A DNA stretch of 64,000 nucleotides from Planctellipticum sp942493135 (GTDB lineage Bacteria; Planctomycetota; Planctomycetia; Planctomycetales; Planctomycetaceae). Shown here one piece after another: positions 28,688 to 37,039 of the stretch. Under the pieces are notes generated by a model. The model ran no database searches, had not been told where the DNA came from, and saw only the letters and a list, made by a program, of their open reading frames with translations. The DNA lies in the NCBI GenBank assembly GCA_942493135.1, contig OW818684.1:4712001-4776000 (forward strand), given 5' to 3'. Both the position numbers and the translations under genes were made by a program. The first letter of the stretch is position 1, and every line of letters starts with the position of its first letter.

Positions 28688-29200
28688 ATGGCCGCGTTTC
28701 TGGTTCCACTCGACCCGGGTCACTCCGCGGTTCCGCTGGAAAAGACCATTCTTCTGATCGGACGACAGTCGGACTGCGACGTCACGCTGACGCGCAGTAA
28801 GAAGGTCTCGCGCCGCCATTGTTGCATCGCCCAGGTGAATTCGCACTTTCTGATTCGCGATCTGGGGAGTACGAACGGCGTCTTCGTGAACGGCAGCCGG
28901 ATCAGTACCGAGACGCGGCTGCGACTGGGCGACGACGTCACGATCGGCGACGTCCGGTTCCGGATCGAGTCCCAGCCGGTTTCCAAGGAGGCGAAAGCCC
29001 CGACCGGCGGAGCGGCCAAGCCGCCGAAGGGGAGCAAGCGGCCCAGGCCTTCGGCGGCGGCCCCTCCCAGCCTGGAAATTCCAGTGGCGATTCCCGAGTC
29101 GGACGACGCCGTGCCGGTGGCGGATTCCGGTCCGATCGTGCCGTACGCGGAGCGCGATTCGAGCGACATTGTGCCGCTGAGCAGCGACAGCGTGTTCTGA
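28688..29200 (+). CDS. FHA-domain protein
   Basis: 170 residues. The FHA domain covers residues 1-97 with all phosphothreonine-binding signatures: ILLIGRQSDCDVTL, SRRHCCI and DLGSTNGVFVNGSR. The rest is a Pro/Ala/Ser-rich, acidic low-complexity tail with no domain. FHA modules bind phosphothreonine, so it is a likely reader for the Ser/Thr kinases abundant in these genomes (one is at 43612-45477). It stands alone with no cognate kinase beside it. GAGG lies upstream of the ATG. Confidence 0.92.
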   Translation: MAAFLVPLDPGHSAVPLEKTILLIGRQSDCDVTLTRSKKVSRRHCCIAQVNSHFLIRDLGSTNGVFVNGSRISTETRLRLGDDVTIGDVRFRIESQPVSKEAKAPTGGAAKPPKGSKRPRPSAAAPPSLEIPVAIPESDDAVPVADSGPIVPYAERDSSDIVPLSSDSVF

Positions 29201-29223
29201 GGTGGCTGGCTCGAAGATGACGA

Positions 29224-29340
29224 AGAGGATTCACCGCGGAGACGCGGAGGACGCGGAGTCCGGACGAGAACGGAGTCGATCGCGAGTTGCACGAATGCGG
29301 ACGTGGGATTGGAACCGCGGAGGACACTGAGGTCACGGAG
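29224..29340. repeat. GCGGAGACGCGGAGGACGCGGAG repeat cluster
   Basis: TTCACCGCGGAGACGCGGAG then GACGCGGAGT at about 29230-29260, and a diverged unit GGAACCGCGGAGGACACTGA at about 29310-29329. The first unit recurs almost identically at about 38798-38832. It is one of several dispersed low-complexity intergenic repeat families in this window. Confidence 0.65.
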
Positions 29341-29652
29341 CTGGGAGGCTGGGATTCCGTCCCGCCGTGGATCAGGCTTCTTTGGCCGGTCGACTTCAGC
29401 GACTCTGGGGTCGGTCCGGAGATTTTGAGGTGCGCTGCTGACCCGACGACGGTCCGGCAGTGGCGGTCGGTGAATGTCTTCGCATGTGGCCCGAGGAGTC
29501 GCATGGGACGCTGGGGCGGTCAGCCGATTCCCAGACGCCTGCGGAGAAGCAGGATGCGGCGAATCTAACGCACTTGCTGCCGCTGCTCGACGCAGCCCGG
29601 CAGTACGGTCTGGTGAGTGGCGACCCGGTCGTCGACCGGGCGAACACGCTCC
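29341..29652. other. Stretch without a recognisable gene
   Basis: About 310 bases between the repeat cluster and the end of the receiver gene. Open frames here match no family and lack ribosome binding sites. No RNA gene was recognised. Confidence 0.35.
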
Positions 29653-30138
29653 TTAGCGTGTTCGGGGAACCCGCGACTCGCTGTTGCTCAGGCGTCGTGC
29701 GGCGCCATCCATCGCTCCCTGGAACGCACGCCAGAGGCAAGTGTAACTAAACGGTTTTGACAGGTATTCATCTGCGCCGGCCTCTAGAGAGGACGTGCGA
29801 AAATCCGAAGTCGCCGCCGCACTGATTGCCAGAATGGGCGAACGGTTGCCAAGCTGACGCAACTGACGAATGGCAGAGACGCCATCCATCACCGGCAGTC
29901 GCAAGTCCATCACGATCAGGCTGAACGGTCGCCCGTCGAGATATGCGCTGTTCGCCGCCGTAATCGCCTCTCGACCGTTGGCGACGATGACGACGAGACT
30001 GCAGTGGCGTTTCAAGACGACTTCGAGCGTGATCTGACCAAGCGGATTGTCTTCGGCGATCAGTATGCTGTCCAACGCCACGCAACCGCCGTCGGCCTCC
30101 AGATGTTGAACCGGATTCGTAACACAATCGATCACCAT
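29653..30138 (-). CDS. Single-domain response regulator (CheY-like receiver)
   Basis: 161 residues; ATG 30138 has an excellent GGGAGG six bases upstream. Residues about 22-140 form a receiver: acidic pocket E29 D30, phospho-acceptor D78 in LIVMDLRLPVMDG and lysine K128 in DEYLSKPF. There is no output domain, only a short Arg/Ser tail. It probably shuttles phosphate or signals by protein contact. A hybrid histidine kinase lies upstream on the same strand, about 750 bases away, and is a likely partner; this is inferred from proximity only. Confidence 0.88.
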   Translation of the reverse strand: MVIDCVTNPVQHLEADGGCVALDSILIAEDNPLGQITLEVVLKRHCSLVVIVANGREAITAANSAYLDGRPFSLIVMDLRLPVMDGVSAIRQLRQLGNRSPILAISAAATSDFRTSSLEAGADEYLSKPFSYTCLWRAFQGAMDGAARRLSNSESRVPRTR

Positions 30139-30889
30139 CGGTTGCCTCCCGTCAATTGGCGTACCTGGCTCAGCGTCAGCCTGCGGCGACGCTTCAGCTC
30201 AAGAGTCGAACGCAGCCCCACGAGCCGACGCGGCTTGCATGAGGCGTCACATTCGCAACGAACAGGGACCGCGGGATGGTGCGGAGACCATGTCTCAGTT
30301 GCTGCAGAGTCCTGCATGGAAGCGACCGTCCTCCCCGGCGGCGTCCACACAGTCAGAGACTTCTTTGATGCACAGTTCCGCGGCGGACTTAGTTGATGAA
30401 CTTCGCCGGGGCAAAGATCTCGTGACGACCGTCGTGCGCTGCCGCCTGCAGGACCGAATGAAAGGCTTCAGTCAGCCTAGCACAGTATCGGAGTTCACCG
30501 GCGCAAAGCGGATCAGGAGTTCTGCCAGAGTCGCTACTGAATGGAAAGTTTCCTGGACGAATCCAGACACTCGCTGAGACTCGCAGAGTTTACATCAGGC
30601 GGGGGTGAGAAAAGGTCCGCGTAAGTCGCTCGGGGCCATGTGGACGAGCTGCCCCGATGCACGATTCGGACCACGGACAGGCCGTTATGAGCGACTGCCG
30701 TCTCAGAACAAATCGAACCCGTTGCGCCCACGACGACCGCAGCGCCGCCGGTTCATCGTCCGGGCCTCGCACCCTCAGGTTGCCCGGCAGGGCGTCGGCG
30801 GCCTCGATTTCCGAAGCAGGGGATCTGTCTGCTGCCGGATGCGAGATGGCTTCGTTCCCCGAATTGCCGCTGATCGGCCGACCGGACTT
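30139..30889. other. 750-base stretch without a recognisable gene
   Basis: It lies between two two-component genes on the minus strand. Several open frames of 60-130 codons exist on both strands, but none has a domain, signal peptide or good ribosome binding site. It may be decayed coding sequence or a long leader for the receiver gene; neither is shown. Confidence 0.35.
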
Positions 30890-32572
30890 TTAGAGCAACT
30901 CTTCGTATTCGCCCGGCTGAGTTCTGAGATGGTCCAGCACACATTGAACGACGTCCTGTCGACTAACCGGCTTGGTCAACAGGTCATTGCATCCAGCCGC
31001 CATGGCGCGGACGCGGACTTCTTGCCGCGCCTCGGCGGTGACTGCAATGATCGGGCCGCGAAAACCGAGATCTCGAATCTCGGCCGCGGCGGTGAAACCG
31101 TCCATCACGGGCATCTGGAGATCGAGCAGGATGGCGTCGAAGGGACGATCAGCGGTCATCGACGACTTTACGCAGTTGACGGCAAGCTGCCCGTTTTCGG
31201 CGGTGTCCAGGTTCGCTCCCGTCTTCGCCAGGCCTCGGACGAGGAATTGCACATTGGCCGGAGAATCGTCGACAACCAGCAGTCGCCGGCCCGGCAGCAG
31301 CCCCTGGATGTCACGCGTCTTCCTGGCATCGGCGTTCGAAACGGCCGGGCTGCCACAGTCGTCGGGACTGATTAACGGAAGCCGGACGAAAAACGTGGAA
31401 CCCTTCCCGACGGTGCTCTGGACGGCGATGTTTCCGCCAAGCAGTCGACACAATTGCTTGCAGATGGCGAGGCCAAGCCCGGTGCCGCCGCGGCTCCGCG
31501 TTAACGAACGGTCGACGACGGAAAAGGGCAGAAACAGTTCCGTGATTTTGTCGCCGGGGATGCCGGTTCCGGTATCGATGACTTCAATCAGAAGCTCGGC
31601 CGGATCGGGCACGGGATCGACCGTCATCCGGACGACGACTTCGCCATCCGACGTATATTTGACGGCGTTGGAAACGAGGTTCGTCAGAATCTGGCGGAAA
31701 CGGAGCGGGTCGCTCACGATCGAAGAGGGAACCTCGGACCCGGTCCGTTGACTCAGGAGGCAATTGTGCGCCCGGGCCTGCGTTGCAAACGCATCGAGGA
31801 CGTCCTGCACCAGCTCGCGCGGAGCGAAGGCTTCGGAGGTCACCGCGCATGCGCCGGCTTCGATGCTGGCAAAGTCGAGGATGTCATTCACGATCTGGAG
31901 GAGGTGCCGCCCGCTTTTCTGGATGAGTCGCGCGAATCCCCGGATCTCGTCGGCCGGCGATTCCTCGCCGATGATCTCCGCGAATCCCAGGATCGCGGCG
32001 AGCGGCGTCCGAAGTTCATGACTGGTGTTTGTCAGGATCTCCGATTTTGCGCGACTGGCCGCTTCGGCCCGAAATTGCAGGACTTTCGCCTCTTCGGCAA
32101 GGCGTGAAAGGTTCGTAGCTGCCTCGGCGAGCAGACGTTCATACGATTTTCGATCAGAGATGTCGTGCAGAATCCCTGTAAAAAAGTGCTCGTCGCCGAC
32201 GCGAACTTCGGCGACAGAAAGCTCGGCGGGAAACGTTGAGCCGTCTCGCCGCCTGGCCTCGATTTCCCTGCGTGATCCGATCACCTGCGAATTCCCGTGC
32301 GACGCGAAACGCTGAAGGTATTCGTCGTGCTGGTCTCGCACCAGATCGGGCATGAGCTGCGAAATGTTCTTCCCGATCAGTTCGTCGGCACGGTACTGAA
32401 ACGTCCGTTCGGCGGCCGGATTGAAGTCGACGATCGCTCCCCGGGGAGTGATGCTGATAATGGCGTCCGCTGCCGCGTTCAACAGGGCGTGGTACTTGAC
32501 GTGGTCGACGGACGATCTCGCCGCCGCGGCGCTCCGCGGAATGAAATCTTGAGGCTTCAGGCGATTTGGCAT
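30890..32572 (-). CDS. Hybrid histidine kinase with FixL-like PAS domain
   Basis: 560 residues. A PAS domain (about 25-140) is followed by a coiled linker, HisKA with H185 (TNTSHELRTPL), HATPase (N box ILTNLVSNAVKYT, G1 DTGTGIP, G2 GGTGLGLAI) and a C-terminal receiver with D435/D436, D484 (ILLDLQMPVMDG) and K534. No TM helix is visible, so it is cytoplasmic. The PAS domain strongly resembles the haem PAS of FixL: H82 in QHDEYLQRF matches the proximal haem His, and R102 before RRRDGSTFP matches the distal Arg. Oxygen or gas sensing is therefore predicted. The Shine-Dalgarno is weak. Confidence 0.93.
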   Translation of the reverse strand: MPNRLKPQDFIPRSAAAARSSVDHVKYHALLNAAADAIISITPRGAIVDFNPAAERTFQYRADELIGKNISQLMPDLVRDQHDEYLQRFASHGNSQVIGSRREIEARRRDGSTFPAELSVAEVRVGDEHFFTGILHDISDRKSYERLLAEAATNLSRLAEEAKVLQFRAEAASRAKSEILTNTSHELRTPLAAILGFAEIIGEESPADEIRGFARLIQKSGRHLLQIVNDILDFASIEAGACAVTSEAFAPRELVQDVLDAFATQARAHNCLLSQRTGSEVPSSIVSDPLRFRQILTNLVSNAVKYTSDGEVVVRMTVDPVPDPAELLIEVIDTGTGIPGDKITELFLPFSVVDRSLTRSRGGTGLGLAICKQLCRLLGGNIAVQSTVGKGSTFFVRLPLISPDDCGSPAVSNADARKTRDIQGLLPGRRLLVVDDSPANVQFLVRGLAKTGANLDTAENGQLAVNCVKSSMTADRPFDAILLDLQMPVMDGFTAAAEIRDLGFRGPIIAVTAEARQEVRVRAMAAGCNDLLTKPVSRQDVVQCVLDHLRTQPGEYEELL

Positions 32573-33570
32573 TCAGAGACGCTTTCAGATTCAAGGAGAA
32601 AAAACGATCGAAGTTGAGCCCGAAGAGTGCGTTCTCAGCGTTGTGCGCCATGGGACTCGTCGTGCGGAGGGTGCACGCCTCGGTCCGAGATTCGTCATGT
32701 CGGATCTGGATCGCTGCCACCGCACCTGCTGAAGAATGTTCCGTCCCGGAAGTGGTGTGCAAGTCAAAATCGGACCGAAGACGTTCTTTCTTGATGTGAC
32801 CGATTTCGAGGTTTGAATGTTAGGGTTTGTACCGCAAGCGGGTGGACAATCGGAGTCGAGGTCGCTGATCGATTCTCGCCCGAACTCAGTTACGGCCATT
32901 GCGGCAGCGATATTTGCGGCAGATCTCGGAATCTGTGGCGGCAAATGACGTCCCGCGAAGACCAGGACCTTTGACTGGCAAACGGCCTGTTGTTTTCATC
33001 CGGAAGCCTGCGCGACGACACAGGGCCGCGACGACCGGTCACCGTTGCGCAAACCGCGGCAGCCCCTTGATGAGCTCCCTGCGGACGTCGTTCGTTTTTC
33101 GGGGCTCGCCCTGCGTTTTTCCTTTGGATTCAGCTCGTCAAGCGGCCGCAGCAACTCCCAGGACACACCGGCGGTTCGAAGGCCCTGGCCCGATCGAATG
33201 CGCCCTTGACCGCAGTCATTCTTCTCGCCGGGCGCCACTGCTGGGCCGTTTTCAGTCCAGCAGCGCTCGCGCGGGTCGCCCGTCAGAAGCCCTGATCGGG
33301 TGAGGCCTGAGGAGTGGTTGCTCGGAGACTCGGGGCGCCGTCTGACACATACGTTCCTGGATCGCGGAGGCCGCGCCGCGTGCGGGCGATGCAGTTTCCA
33401 TCATTCCGCGGCCTGGCTACAGCGGGGACGTGGACAGGCTGGTGCGATTGTGAAATCTCCCGGCGACTGCTGCGTCGCTGGAGTCGCGGGTGACTGAATG
33501 AGTTAATGTGCTCTCGCTGCGAGTCGTGTTGTTGCCGCTGATTATTCGGCAAAGCACCGAAGGAGTCGCC
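32573..33570. other. 1-kb stretch without a recognisable gene
   Basis: It lies between divergent genes (the hybrid kinase and a small hypothetical). The open frames have no family resemblance and look like non-coding composition. At the right end, AAGGAG at about 33560 is the ribosome binding site for the next gene. It could be a remnant of degraded genes or a regulatory region; no repeat or RNA gene was seen. Confidence 0.35.
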
Positions 33571-34026
33571 GTGTTTGGATTCTTGAAGCGACTGATCGGT
33601 CGAACTTCCGACGAGACCCCCGCGGAAACTGCGGATCCTCCTCTCCCGCGTTCCTACTGTGTCAGTCTGGACGCTACTCAGAATGACGCATTCTGCGTCG
33701 TGGTGACATTTCCCTCTCCAATTTGCGCCTGCGTGAGCGGCTATCCTTACGACTACAGCGAAGCGCGACTGAAATGTGCGCTGGCAGGGGTTCCCGAAGC
33801 CGCGTTTGAGCTGGTCGGAGCGGAAATGGTAGAATTCATGGAGTATGCGGATGACGTGTCCACATACCGAGCGCAGACGACGCGGGCGAACGTGCTGGTG
33901 CTGCTGGCATCGGATCTCAGCTGGTCCGATGAGGCTCGTCAGGCCGCGGCTGCCTTTGAGATCCCGGAGGACGAAGTCGCGAGTATTCGCGCACGACGGA
34001 ATCAATGGCCGTTCGGAGTGTCTTAA
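33571..34026 (+). CDS. Hypothetical protein, about 151 residues
   Basis: A GTG at 33571 (VFGFLKRLIGRTSDE) with AAGGAG five bases upstream is preferred to an upstream in-frame start. It has an amphipathic N-terminal helix and then a mixed alpha/beta sequence (CVVVTFPSPICACVSGYPYD, YRAQTTRANVLVLLASDLSW). No family was recognised. The strong ribosome binding site and sensible composition support a real gene. It is followed by a run of same-strand small genes starting with yjbQ. Confidence 0.6.
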   Translation: MFGFLKRLIGRTSDETPAETADPPLPRSYCVSLDATQNDAFCVVVTFPSPICACVSGYPYDYSEARLKCALAGVPEAAFELVGAEMVEFMEYADDVSTYRAQTTRANVLVLLASDLSWSDEARQAAAAFEIPEDEVASIRARRNQWPFGVS

Positions 34027-34256
34027 TTTCGCGTGACTGGTTTCCGCCGTCGAATCGCCAGGCGCGGGCTTCGCAATGGTGGTTGAGCCTCGAGGTCGGA
34101 GGGAGGCGAGGCCGGGCGACTGCTGCTGAGTGACTCTGGCGGCCTGGAAGGCGTTGCTGAAACCGACGCTGGAAGGTTGAGCTTGAGGCGGCCCCGTGTC
34201 AGGCTCTGGGTGTCTTTTTTGACGCTCGGCGCTCGACCCTCAACGGCTCCGCCCTC

Positions 34257-34679
34257 ATGAAAAGCCTGACCCGCCACCTGACGTTCCAGCTCCCCGAGCG
34301 GATGGGCTTTCTCAACATTACGGAGGAAGTCCGCCGGCTTGTGCAGGAGAGCGGGGTGCAGGAGGGGCTGGTGCTGGTGAACGCCATGCACATCACGGCG
34401 TCGGTGTTCATCAACGACGACGAGCCGGGGCTGCATGCGGACTACAAACTCTGGCTGGAAGAACTGGCCCCGTTCGATGCTTCGCCGGCCCGGTATCAGC
34501 ATAACCGGACGGGGGAGGACAACGCCGATGCCCACATGAAGCGGCAGATCATGGGGCGGGAAGTGGTGGTGGCGATCACGCAGGGGAAGCTCGACTTCGG
34601 GCCGTGGGAGCAGATTTTCTACGGGGAGTTCGACGGGCGGCGGTCGAAGCGGGTGCTGGTGAAGGTGATCGGGGAGTGA
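34257..34679 (+). CDS. yjbQ: YjbQ/UPF0047 family protein
   Basis: 140 residues, the normal family length. Conserved blocks include VLVNAMHITASVFINDDEPG, RYQHNRTGEDNADAHMKRQI and KLDFGPWEQIFYGEFDGRRS. The E. coli homologue has weak thiamine-phosphate synthase activity, but the physiological role of the family is unsettled. The His/Asn/Asp cluster around the second block is the presumed active site. The start is set by homology; no good Shine-Dalgarno is visible. The following small gene begins four bases after the stop, so they are probably co-transcribed. Confidence 0.93.
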   Translation: MKSLTRHLTFQLPERMGFLNITEEVRRLVQESGVQEGLVLVNAMHITASVFINDDEPGLHADYKLWLEELAPFDASPARYQHNRTGEDNADAHMKRQIMGREVVVAITQGKLDFGPWEQIFYGEFDGRRSKRVLVKVIGE

Positions 34680-34683
34680 GGGG

Positions 34684-34911
34684 ATGGGCGGTGAACCGGA
34701 ATCACGTTGCAGGCATCGGGCGAAGGTGATTGGCAGTCTGCGTCCCGGCTTCGTGACGATCGCTCTGGGGCACGGACTGGGGTTAGCGGACGGCGGCATC
34801 GCCACCGACATTCCGATCGACCTCGTTCCGTTCGAACTTCGCTTGCCGAACTCCGTATTCGCGGTTGTGCTCGATCTGGCTACCGGAGAAATCGTCCGCG
34901 TGGAACGATGA
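34684..34911 (+). CDS. Small hypothetical protein, 75 residues
   Basis: It starts four bases after yjbQ and ends in an ATGA overlap with the next small frame. The chain (GFVTIALGHGLGLADGGIAT, then LVPFELRLPNSVFAVVLDLA) has protein-like hydrophobic periodicity, with no signal peptide or TM helix. No family was recognised. It is supported mainly by tight spacing on both sides. Confidence 0.45.
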   Translation: MGGEPESRCRHRAKVIGSLRPGFVTIALGHGLGLADGGIATDIPIDLVPFELRLPNSVFAVVLDLATGEIVRVER

Positions 34912-35021
34912 ATCCGGGTGAACCGAAGTTCCGAGTTGAGGGCCAGCCGTCAGCGATTGACTTGCAGGATGTTCAACAGGCGGCGGCCAACCGCGTGCTG
35001 GTGAGGATGGCCCGAGATTGA
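34908..35021 (+). CDS. Very small hypothetical protein, 37 residues
   Basis: ATG 34908 overlaps the previous stop (ATGA). It encodes MNPGEPKFRVEGQPSAIDLQ and a short basic helical tail. The stop at 35019-35021 lies 11 bases before the next gene's ATG. No family was recognised; coding status rests on the translational coupling pattern. Confidence 0.35.
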   Translation: MNPGEPKFRVEGQPSAIDLQDVQQAAANRVLVRMARD

Positions 35022-35032
35022 GGGGGGGGGCG

Positions 35033-35722
35033 ATGTCGGACGCGGTTGAGATCACGGGTATTGAACTCGTCTCGGTCGTTGAACTCCAGCCGTACGACTT
35101 TGCGACACAGCTTCGGAAATCACCTGCCGGCGCGATTTCGGACGTGCCCGACGAATGGTTTCGGTACTGGTCGGACTCTCTGGCAGATTCCGGCATCACG
35201 GAATTGCGACCACTTTGCCCCGGCTCGTGGCACGTTCCGACGGCAAACTTTGAGGCCCCTGCCAACCTTCTGAAGTTCCTGGAGGTGACCATTGAAAATT
35301 GGGGCGGAATTTCAGTCCTGTCCGACCCGGACTGCCAACCAGTGTTGAACGGTGGGTTGGCTCTGTGGCGCGCTGGCAGCGAATTGCTCATTGAACCCGG
35401 TTGCTGTGCCGACCTCGGCGATGCCAGCAACTGGCGAGAAGCCGCGAGGTATCGCGGGGACGAGTGGCAGATGCTCTGGATCGGCCATCCGTGGGTGTCG
35501 ATACGATACGAGGAGCCAAGGCTGATTTTCAGCGACCTTCACGAGTCGGCTCCGAGTGCATCGCTCTGGTCGGTCGATCCGGACGAACTCCTTTGTGCGG
35601 TTGTCGCCGCCGAAGCAGAACTGAATCGATTCGCCCGGCAGATTTCCCCGATCCTGACATCGCAGGGATTCGACGGAGACGCGGAGCAAATGGGCCGACG
35701 CCTCGCCGGTTTGAATCCGTAA
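35033..35722 (+). CDS. Hypothetical protein, about 229 residues
   Basis: ATG 35033 follows a run of G (AGGGGGGGGG) that serves as a strong Shine-Dalgarno. It is an acidic soluble protein with no signal peptide, rich in Trp (VPDEWFRYWSDSLADSG, DEWQMLWIGHPWVSIRYEEP). The C-terminal part is helical (LLCAVVAAEAELNRFARQIS). I do not recognise the family; the general look is like small alpha/beta immunity-type or SMI1-like proteins, but that is a guess. It is the third gene of a coupled run behind yjbQ. Confidence 0.65.
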   Translation: MSDAVEITGIELVSVVELQPYDFATQLRKSPAGAISDVPDEWFRYWSDSLADSGITELRPLCPGSWHVPTANFEAPANLLKFLEVTIENWGGISVLSDPDCQPVLNGGLALWRAGSELLIEPGCCADLGDASNWREAARYRGDEWQMLWIGHPWVSIRYEEPRLIFSDLHESAPSASLWSVDPDELLCAVVAAEAELNRFARQISPILTSQGFDGDAEQMGRRLAGLNP

Positions 35723-35848
35723 AGCGCCTGAGTCCGGAACGAATCTCGGACACTTTCTCCAGATCGAGGACGATCTTCGAACCTTTCTTCGGCAATCGCG
35801 TCACACCGAGATGGGGTTTCAAGAATCGAAAAGCATGGGCGTTGCTGA

Positions 35849-36721
35849 ATGAGACCTTCCCCGTCGCTCGCCGTCCTCTACGCGCGCCACCTCAAACGAG
35901 AGGCCGCCAGGAACTGGAATCCCTCCGCTTCTGTCCGCCGCGAGCGGCAACAAACTCTTCGCCGGCTGGAGAAACGCGGGGTCGTCACGGTCGCCGATCT
36001 CGTCGCGGAGTTGCCCCGTTTGCCGCGTGGACTGCAGAACTCTGCGATTGGAATTGCAGGACTTTTGAAGATCTGGCGGGCGATTCCGGTGCTGCTCGAT
36101 CTGATGGACCGGCCTCGACTCCGACTGGTCGTGGCCCAGGTTCTGTCATATTTCCATGAGTCACGTCCGATCACCGAAGCACTGGTTGAAGCGGGGCAGC
36201 GAGAGCTGGCGGCGTCTGCACCGGATGTCACGTGGCTTGACGCCATCACCATCGCCTGCCTGGCGTGCGACGATCGTCGCATAGCCGAGATTCTGCTGAT
36301 GACTTACGAACGGACCGATCTGCCCGGCTGGCTGCGCGGCAATGCGGCTGACCGGCTGATGAGCCAGACTGTCATCGGGGACCGGCGGACGACGCTGTAT
36401 CGGCGGTGCCGGTTGGCGGCCCTGCGTGGTCTGGGCGAGGAAGATCTCGATGTCCGCTTCGGGAGCATGTTTGTGATCGGTTCGTTGACGAACCGCGGGG
36501 ACCGGAGTCCGCCGAGAGTGCACACGGATTTTCATTGCGCCCTGCCGCGGCTGCGGGAAATCGCCGCGACCGACCACATGCTGGCCCCCGGCTTCTGGTG
36601 GCCCCTCTCGGCCGAGTCCGCGGACGTCATTGGCTGCGTCGAAAACGGTACTTGGCCGCAGCCGGATGCCGCCCATCGCTGGGAGGGGTTTCCAGAGCGG
36701 GGGGAGTGGCGACGGGGGTGA
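35849..36721 (+). CDS. HEAT-like helical repeat protein
   Basis: 290 residues, soluble and Arg-rich. Repeated helix pairs of about 30-40 residues (SAIGIAGLLKIWRAIPVLLD, RLRLVVAQVLSYFHESRPIT, DITIACLACDDRRIAEILL-like) suggest an armadillo/HEAT solenoid. A conserved-looking LAALRGLGEEDLDVRFGSMF is typical of HEAT proteins. The C-terminal part ends in a Trp/Pro-rich segment. Function unknown; probably a protein-interaction scaffold. No clear Shine-Dalgarno. A cluster of GC-rich hairpins follows the stop. Confidence 0.6.
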   Translation: MRPSPSLAVLYARHLKREAARNWNPSASVRRERQQTLRRLEKRGVVTVADLVAELPRLPRGLQNSAIGIAGLLKIWRAIPVLLDLMDRPRLRLVVAQVLSYFHESRPITEALVEAGQRELAASAPDVTWLDAITIACLACDDRRIAEILLMTYERTDLPGWLRGNAADRLMSQTVIGDRRTTLYRRCRLAALRGLGEEDLDVRFGSMFVIGSLTNRGDRSPPRVHTDFHCALPRLREIAATDHMLAPGFWWPLSAESADVIGCVENGTWPQPDAAHRWEGFPERGEWRRG

Positions 36722-36754
36722 TTGGCAGCAAATTGCAGCTCCGACATTTCTTTC

Positions 36755-36886
36755 GCCCCATCCGGGGCTTCCGAGTTCTGCTGCGTTTGATCACCCCGGG
36801 CTTGCGCCGCGGGGCTATGACACTGCCGCCCCGTTCCGGGGCTGAAGACTGGCGAAAACGGTCCGCGGAGCGGACCCTACGATGTG
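36755..36886. repeat. Cluster of GC-rich palindromes (GCCCC..GGGGC family)
   Basis: Four hairpins in 130 bases: GCCCCATCCGGGGC (36755-36768), CCCCGGGCTTGCGCCGCGGG (from 36794), GCCCCGTTCCGGGGC (36828-36842) and GGTCCGCGGAGCGGACC (36870-36886). The segment GGGGCTATGACACTGCCGCC links the second and third. It is a compound intergenic repeat of a type frequent in planctomycetes, from memory. Confidence 0.75.
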
Positions 36887-37039
36887 TGACCCGGTTGGCC
36901 TGGGGGTCTGGCGAAATGCGACTCGCTCTCCTCCCCCTCGCGCACTTGGTATGATTTCTCGCGAGTCGTCGGGAGCGGTCTGCGCGGGTTGCGCGGCTTC
37001 GTCGATGTCGGGGACCGGGCGTTATCGCCGGGGGTTGCT

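Noticed and set aside
32899..33303. A 134-codon plus-strand frame in the 1-kb gap
   Set aside because: Arg/Ala/Ser-rich with no domain and no Shine-Dalgarno; looks like random open sequence in GC-rich DNA.
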